A stretch of DNA of 64,000 nt from Paenibacillus senegalensis JC66 (GTDB lineage: Bacteria > Bacillota > Bacilli > Paenibacillales > NBRC-103111). Below, one piece after another: positions 61,305 through 64,000 of this stretch. The notes under the pieces were generated by a model. The model ran no database searches and was not told where the DNA came from. It saw nothing but the letters and a program-made list of their open reading frames with translations. A program made the translations under genes and the position numbers. The stretch covers positions 107,885 through 171,884 of the forward strand of contig NZ_HE610959.1 of the NCBI RefSeq assembly GCF_000285515.1, read 5' to 3'. Position 1 is the first letter of the stretch; every line of letters begins with the position of its first letter.

Positions 61305-62653
61305 AGCAATTCCCCCAAACTGGCTGCGAACTGTTCGATTTCAGCCCTCGTTCTTTGTTCGGTCACAGCGATCAGCAGATGTCCGCCTAGCTCTGGATAG
61401 TCCCTGCCCAAGTCATATCCGCCAATAAAGCCCTTGTCCAGAAGCTGGCGGTTTAGCTGAGCGATATCGGTTCCATCTGCTAGCTTCAACACAAACTCAT
61501 TAAAGAAAGGTGCAGTAAACGCCTGCTCTACTCCATTCAGCTGACTTAGCTGCTTTGCAGCATAATGGGCTTTTTGAACATTTAAACGGGCCACATCCTG
61601 CAGACCCTGCTTGCCCATCGTTGTTAAATACACCGAAGCGCATAGAGCGAGCAGCGCCTGGTTGGAGCATATATTGCTGGTAGCTTTTTCTCTCCTAATA
61701 TGCTGTTCACGCGCCTGCAGCGTTAACACAAAACCTCGTTTTCCTTGTTTGTCCACCGTTTGGCCAACAATCCGGCCGGGCATTTTTCGCATCCATTTTT
61801 CCGAAGCGGAGAAATATCCGCAAGTGGGTCCTCCGAGCGCCGAAGGAATGCCAAGCGGCTGGGCGTCTCCAACTACGAGATCAGCGCCAAGCTTGCCCGG
61901 CGCTTGCAGCAGCCCGAGCGCCAATGGATTGCTGCTGACTACAAGCAGCCCTCCCGCTGCATGAATGATCGGCTCTACTGCTGCTAAATCCTCAACACAC
62001 CCGAAAAAGTTAGGAGACTGGATAAGCACGGCCGCCGTCTGATCATTCACCGCTGCAGCCAAATCTGCAAGATCGGTTGTGCCCCCATCTGTCTTAATTT
62101 CCTTGACTTTCAGCCCCAAGCCTTTCGCATAAGTGTGCACTATTTGTCTTGCTTCAGGGTGTATCGCTCTGGAAACGATCAGCTGCCTTCTGCGGGTAGC
62201 CATCGCTGACAGAGAGCCGGCTTCCGCCAAGGCTGTCGCTCCATCGTACATCGAAGCATTGGCTACAGCCATGCCGGTCAATTCGCAAATGTAGGATTGA
62301 AATTCAAAGATGGCCTGCAGTTCTCCCTGGCTGATTTCCGGCTGATAGGGAGTATAGGCCGTATAAAATTCTGAACGCGAGATCACATGCTGAATCGTCA
62401 CCGGAATGTGATGATCGTACAGACCTGCTCCCAGGAAGCTGGTGTATTGATCGGTGTCTGCGTTCTTGGCGGCCAGCCGCCTCATCGTTTTCAGCAATTC
62501 AGGCTCACTTTGCGCTGGCGAAACCTGCAGAGTGCCTTTAAAGCGAATTGACTCCGGCACATCGGCGAACAGCTCTTCCACAGAATCAATGCCGATCGTC
62601 TCCAGCATTTCTTTACGGTCCTGTTCAGTAACCGGCAAGTAACGGTGCTTCAT
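61301..62653 (-). CDS. gcvPA: glycine dehydrogenase (decarboxylating) subunit 1
   Basis: 450 residues, the N-terminal half of P-protein as a separate chain, usual in Firmicutes. [18 protein letters not shown] at the start, [41 protein letters not shown] and [19 protein letters not shown] are diagnostic. It lacks the PLP Lys, which lies in GcvPB. It starts 28 bases after gcvT. Confidence 0.96.
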   Translation of the reverse strand: MKHRYLPVTEQDRKEMLETIGIDSVEELFADVPESIRFKGTLQVSPAQSEPELLKTMRRLAAKNADTDQYTSFLGAGLYDHHIPVTIQHVISRSEFYTAYTPYQPEISQGELQAIFEFQSYICELTGMAVANASMYDGATALAEAGSLSAMATRRRQLIVSRAIHPEARQIVHTYAKGLGLKVKEIKTDGGTTDLADLAAAVNDQTAAVLIQSPNFFGCVEDLAAVEPIIHAAGGLLVVSSNPLALGLLQAPGKLGADLVVGDAQPLGIPSALGGPTCGYFSASEKWMRKMPGRIVGQTVDKQGKRGFVLTLQAREQHIRREKATSNICSNQALLALCASVYLTTMGKQGLQDVARLNVQKAHYAAKQLSQLNGVEQAFTAPFFNEFVLKLADGTDIAQLNRQLLDKGFIGGYDLGRDYPELGGHLLIAVTEQRTRAEIEQFAASLGELL

Positions 62654-62680
62654 GGATGAAAAAACTCCTTTATCATGAAT

Positions 62681-63772
62681 TTACTTTCGCTTGTAAAATG
62701 GGGTGGGAATCACCTTGGCCAGCAGCTGTTTGCCGCGGATTTCCACATATACTTCGGTGCCAAGCTTACTGTACCGGCTGTCAATCATTGCCAGGCCGAT
62801 ATTTTGCTTTAAGGTAGGCGACTGGGTCCCGCTGGTCACAGTGCCGATCTTTTGGCCGTCCGCAAGAACAGCATATCCGGTGCGGGGAATCCCCCTCTCC
62901 AGCATTTGCAGCCCGACCAGCTTGCGCTCCAATCCTTGCTGCTTCTGCCGCTGCAGGGCGTCACGACCAATAAAAGGCCCTTTGTCCAGCTTGACAAACC
63001 AGCCCAAGCCGGCCTCCAAGGGAGTGATGTCAGCGGACAATTCTTGTCCGTATAGCGGCAGCCTGGCCTCAAAGCGCAGCGTATCCCGGGCGCCTAAGCC
63101 GGCTGGCACTAATCCGGCTGGCTGCCCTTCCTGCAGCAGCTTTTGCCATAGGGAAGGCGCATCCTTGGAAGCCAGATATAGCTCAAAACCGTCCTCGCCC
63201 GTATAGCCTGTACGCGAAAGGATCACGGGAAAGCCGGCAACCCTGGCGTCATGAATATGGTGAAAAGGCTTAAGCTCAGACAATGGAGCATCTGTCAATC
63301 GGCTCAATATTTCCTCAGACAAAGGTCCCTGCAGCGCAAGCAGAGCCGTGTTATCCGACAGGTCGGTTACCGTAACGTCTGCTTCCCCGATATGGCTTTG
63401 CAGCCATGCCAAATCTTTACTGATGTTCGCTGCATTTAGGACAAGCATGTACTGTCCAGGGTTTAATTGATACACAAGCAAATCATCGACCACTCCGCCA
63501 TTTTCATAGCACATGAAGCTGTAGTGTGAGCGGCCGGGGGATAATCGGGACACATCATTGGTCGTTAAATTTTGCAAGAAATCAAGCGCACCCTTGCCTT
63601 CTACAAACACTTCCCCCATATGGGACACATCAAACAGCCCGGCCTTCTCGCGGACAGCATGATGCTCAGCCTGAATACCGGAAAATTGAACCGGAAGCTC
63701 CCATCCGCCAAAATCAATTACTCTTGCCCCGTGCTGCTCGTATAGCGGAAATAACGGTGTTCTTTTAAGCAT
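62681..63772 (-). CDS. gcvT: aminomethyltransferase (glycine cleavage T-protein)
   Basis: 363 residues: TPLFPLYEQHGARVIDFGGWELPVQF, GLFDVSHMGEV, QNLTTNDVSRL, YTGEDGFELYL and ARDTLRFEARLPLYGQEL are T-protein blocks; the catalytic Asp lies in LTTNDVS (about residue 70). It transfers the methylene group to tetrahydrofolate and frees ammonia. GAGGTGA is about twelve bases before the ATG. First gene of the operon. I see no glycine riboswitch in the 228 bases upstream that are in the window. Confidence 0.96.
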   Translation of the reverse strand: MLKRTPLFPLYEQHGARVIDFGGWELPVQFSGIQAEHHAVREKAGLFDVSHMGEVFVEGKGALDFLQNLTTNDVSRLSPGRSHYSFMCYENGGVVDDLLVYQLNPGQYMLVLNAANISKDLAWLQSHIGEADVTVTDLSDNTALLALQGPLSEEILSRLTDAPLSELKPFHHIHDARVAGFPVILSRTGYTGEDGFELYLASKDAPSLWQKLLQEGQPAGLVPAGLGARDTLRFEARLPLYGQELSADITPLEAGLGWFVKLDKGPFIGRDALQRQKQQGLERKLVGLQMLERGIPRTGYAVLADGQKIGTVTSGTQSPTLKQNIGLAMIDSRYSKLGTEVYVEIRGKQLLAKVIPTPFYKRK

Positions 63773-63844
63773 TATGGCATATTCACCTCAATCGCAGGTT
63801 ATCTTTCAATTCACAGACTCCGGGCCGTATTGGCCTATAGACTG

Positions 63845-63896
63845 TTTGGTTTTTGGTTTTTGGTTTTTGGTTTTTGGTTTTTGGTTTTTGGTTTGG
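63845..63896. repeat. 7-bp tandem repeat (TTTTTGG)6 upstream of gcvT
   Basis: Six perfect TTTTTGG units (63850-63891) are flanked on both sides by partial TTTGG units. The tract lies 73-124 bp upstream of gcvT. On the minus strand it reads (CCAAAAA)n and sits in a frame open from the window edge to a TAG at 63837, which would encode a Lys/Pro/Thr/Asn/Gln-rich 7-residue repeat; whether that frame is translated is unknown. Confidence 0.85.
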
Positions 63897-64000
63897 CTCT
63901 TGGGTTTTTGGCTTTAAGCTCGCTGGCTCTTTGCTCTTTACACGTGACTCTTAGTTTGGCCGGACTTTCACTTGGCAGCGTAACCATCACGGTAAAGCAT

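Noticed and set aside
63773..64000. Search for a glycine riboswitch upstream of gcvT.
   Set aside because: The conserved GGAGAG and downstream core patterns were not seen in this part; it could lie beyond the window.

Overview
The window looks like a chromosomal segment of an aerobic, endospore-forming member of the Bacillales, most likely Paenibacillaceae. The grounds are a GerA-type germination operon behind a sigma-G-like promoter, a des-desK-desR cold-membrane module, a YesM/YesN two-component pair around an Lpl-type sugar ABC transporter, a split glycine decarboxylase (gcvT-gcvPA-gcvPB), Mn-dependent pyrophosphatase, XerS, and strong GGAGG-type ribosome sites with many apparent TTG starts. 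No rRNA, tRNA, CRISPR array, intact insertion sequence or prophage was seen.

Layout. 0-4 kb: start of a D-Ala-D-Ala carboxypeptidase, a CsoR-type metal regulator, a YneQ-like protein, a Fur-boxed heme-monooxygenase-like gene, a GNAT acetyltransferase, azoreductase and a MIP18/DUF59 protein. 4.4-7.6 kb: des-desK-desR. 7.6-14.3 kb: permuted papain-like protein, DedA protein, an ArsR/LLM monooxygenase/nitroreductase operon, ppaC and a MATE exporter. 14.4-20.6 kb: a stand-alone RpoD-type sigma factor, second DedA protein, hisC, a YqkE-like protein and a fused PduL-acetate kinase. 21-25.2 kb: BirA-controlled bioB, VanY lipoprotein, VTT membrane protein, polysaccharide deacetylase with a YkoP-like tail. 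25.5-29 kb: a frameshifted FAD oxidoreductase, AraC regulator and a 34-codon remnant of a sugar ABC permease, an eroded sugar-use locus. 29-34 kb: VTT protein, Xre regulator, second-type deformylase, xerS, a membrane protein of unknown role and a LysE exporter. 34-38.3 kb: ger operon (A, C, small D, frameshifted B). 38.3-44.4 kb: yesM-lplABC-yesN. 44.6-49.5 kb: cysPTWA sulfate importer plus yezD. 49.7-64 kb: cell-wall amidase, Lin0512 protein, divergent pdxS/pdxR, speE-like gene, mgtE, an orphan response regulator lacking its phosphoryl-accepting Asp, AI-2E family permease and the gcv operon, with a 7-bp tandem repeat upstream.

Most genes are ordinary core or niche genes. The points most worth a second look are the natural PduL-AckA fusion (a whole acetyl-CoA to acetate route in one chain), a second-looking primary sigma factor, the pseudo-receiver regulator, a 154-nt near-palindromic element at 2.3 kb, a 12-bp cysteine-repeat tract at 45.1 kb and the (TTTTTGG)6 tract upstream of gcvT. 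Two genes (FAD oxidoreductase, gerB) are broken exactly at homopolymers, so they may be real decay or sequencing error. I found no convincing new defence or mobile system.
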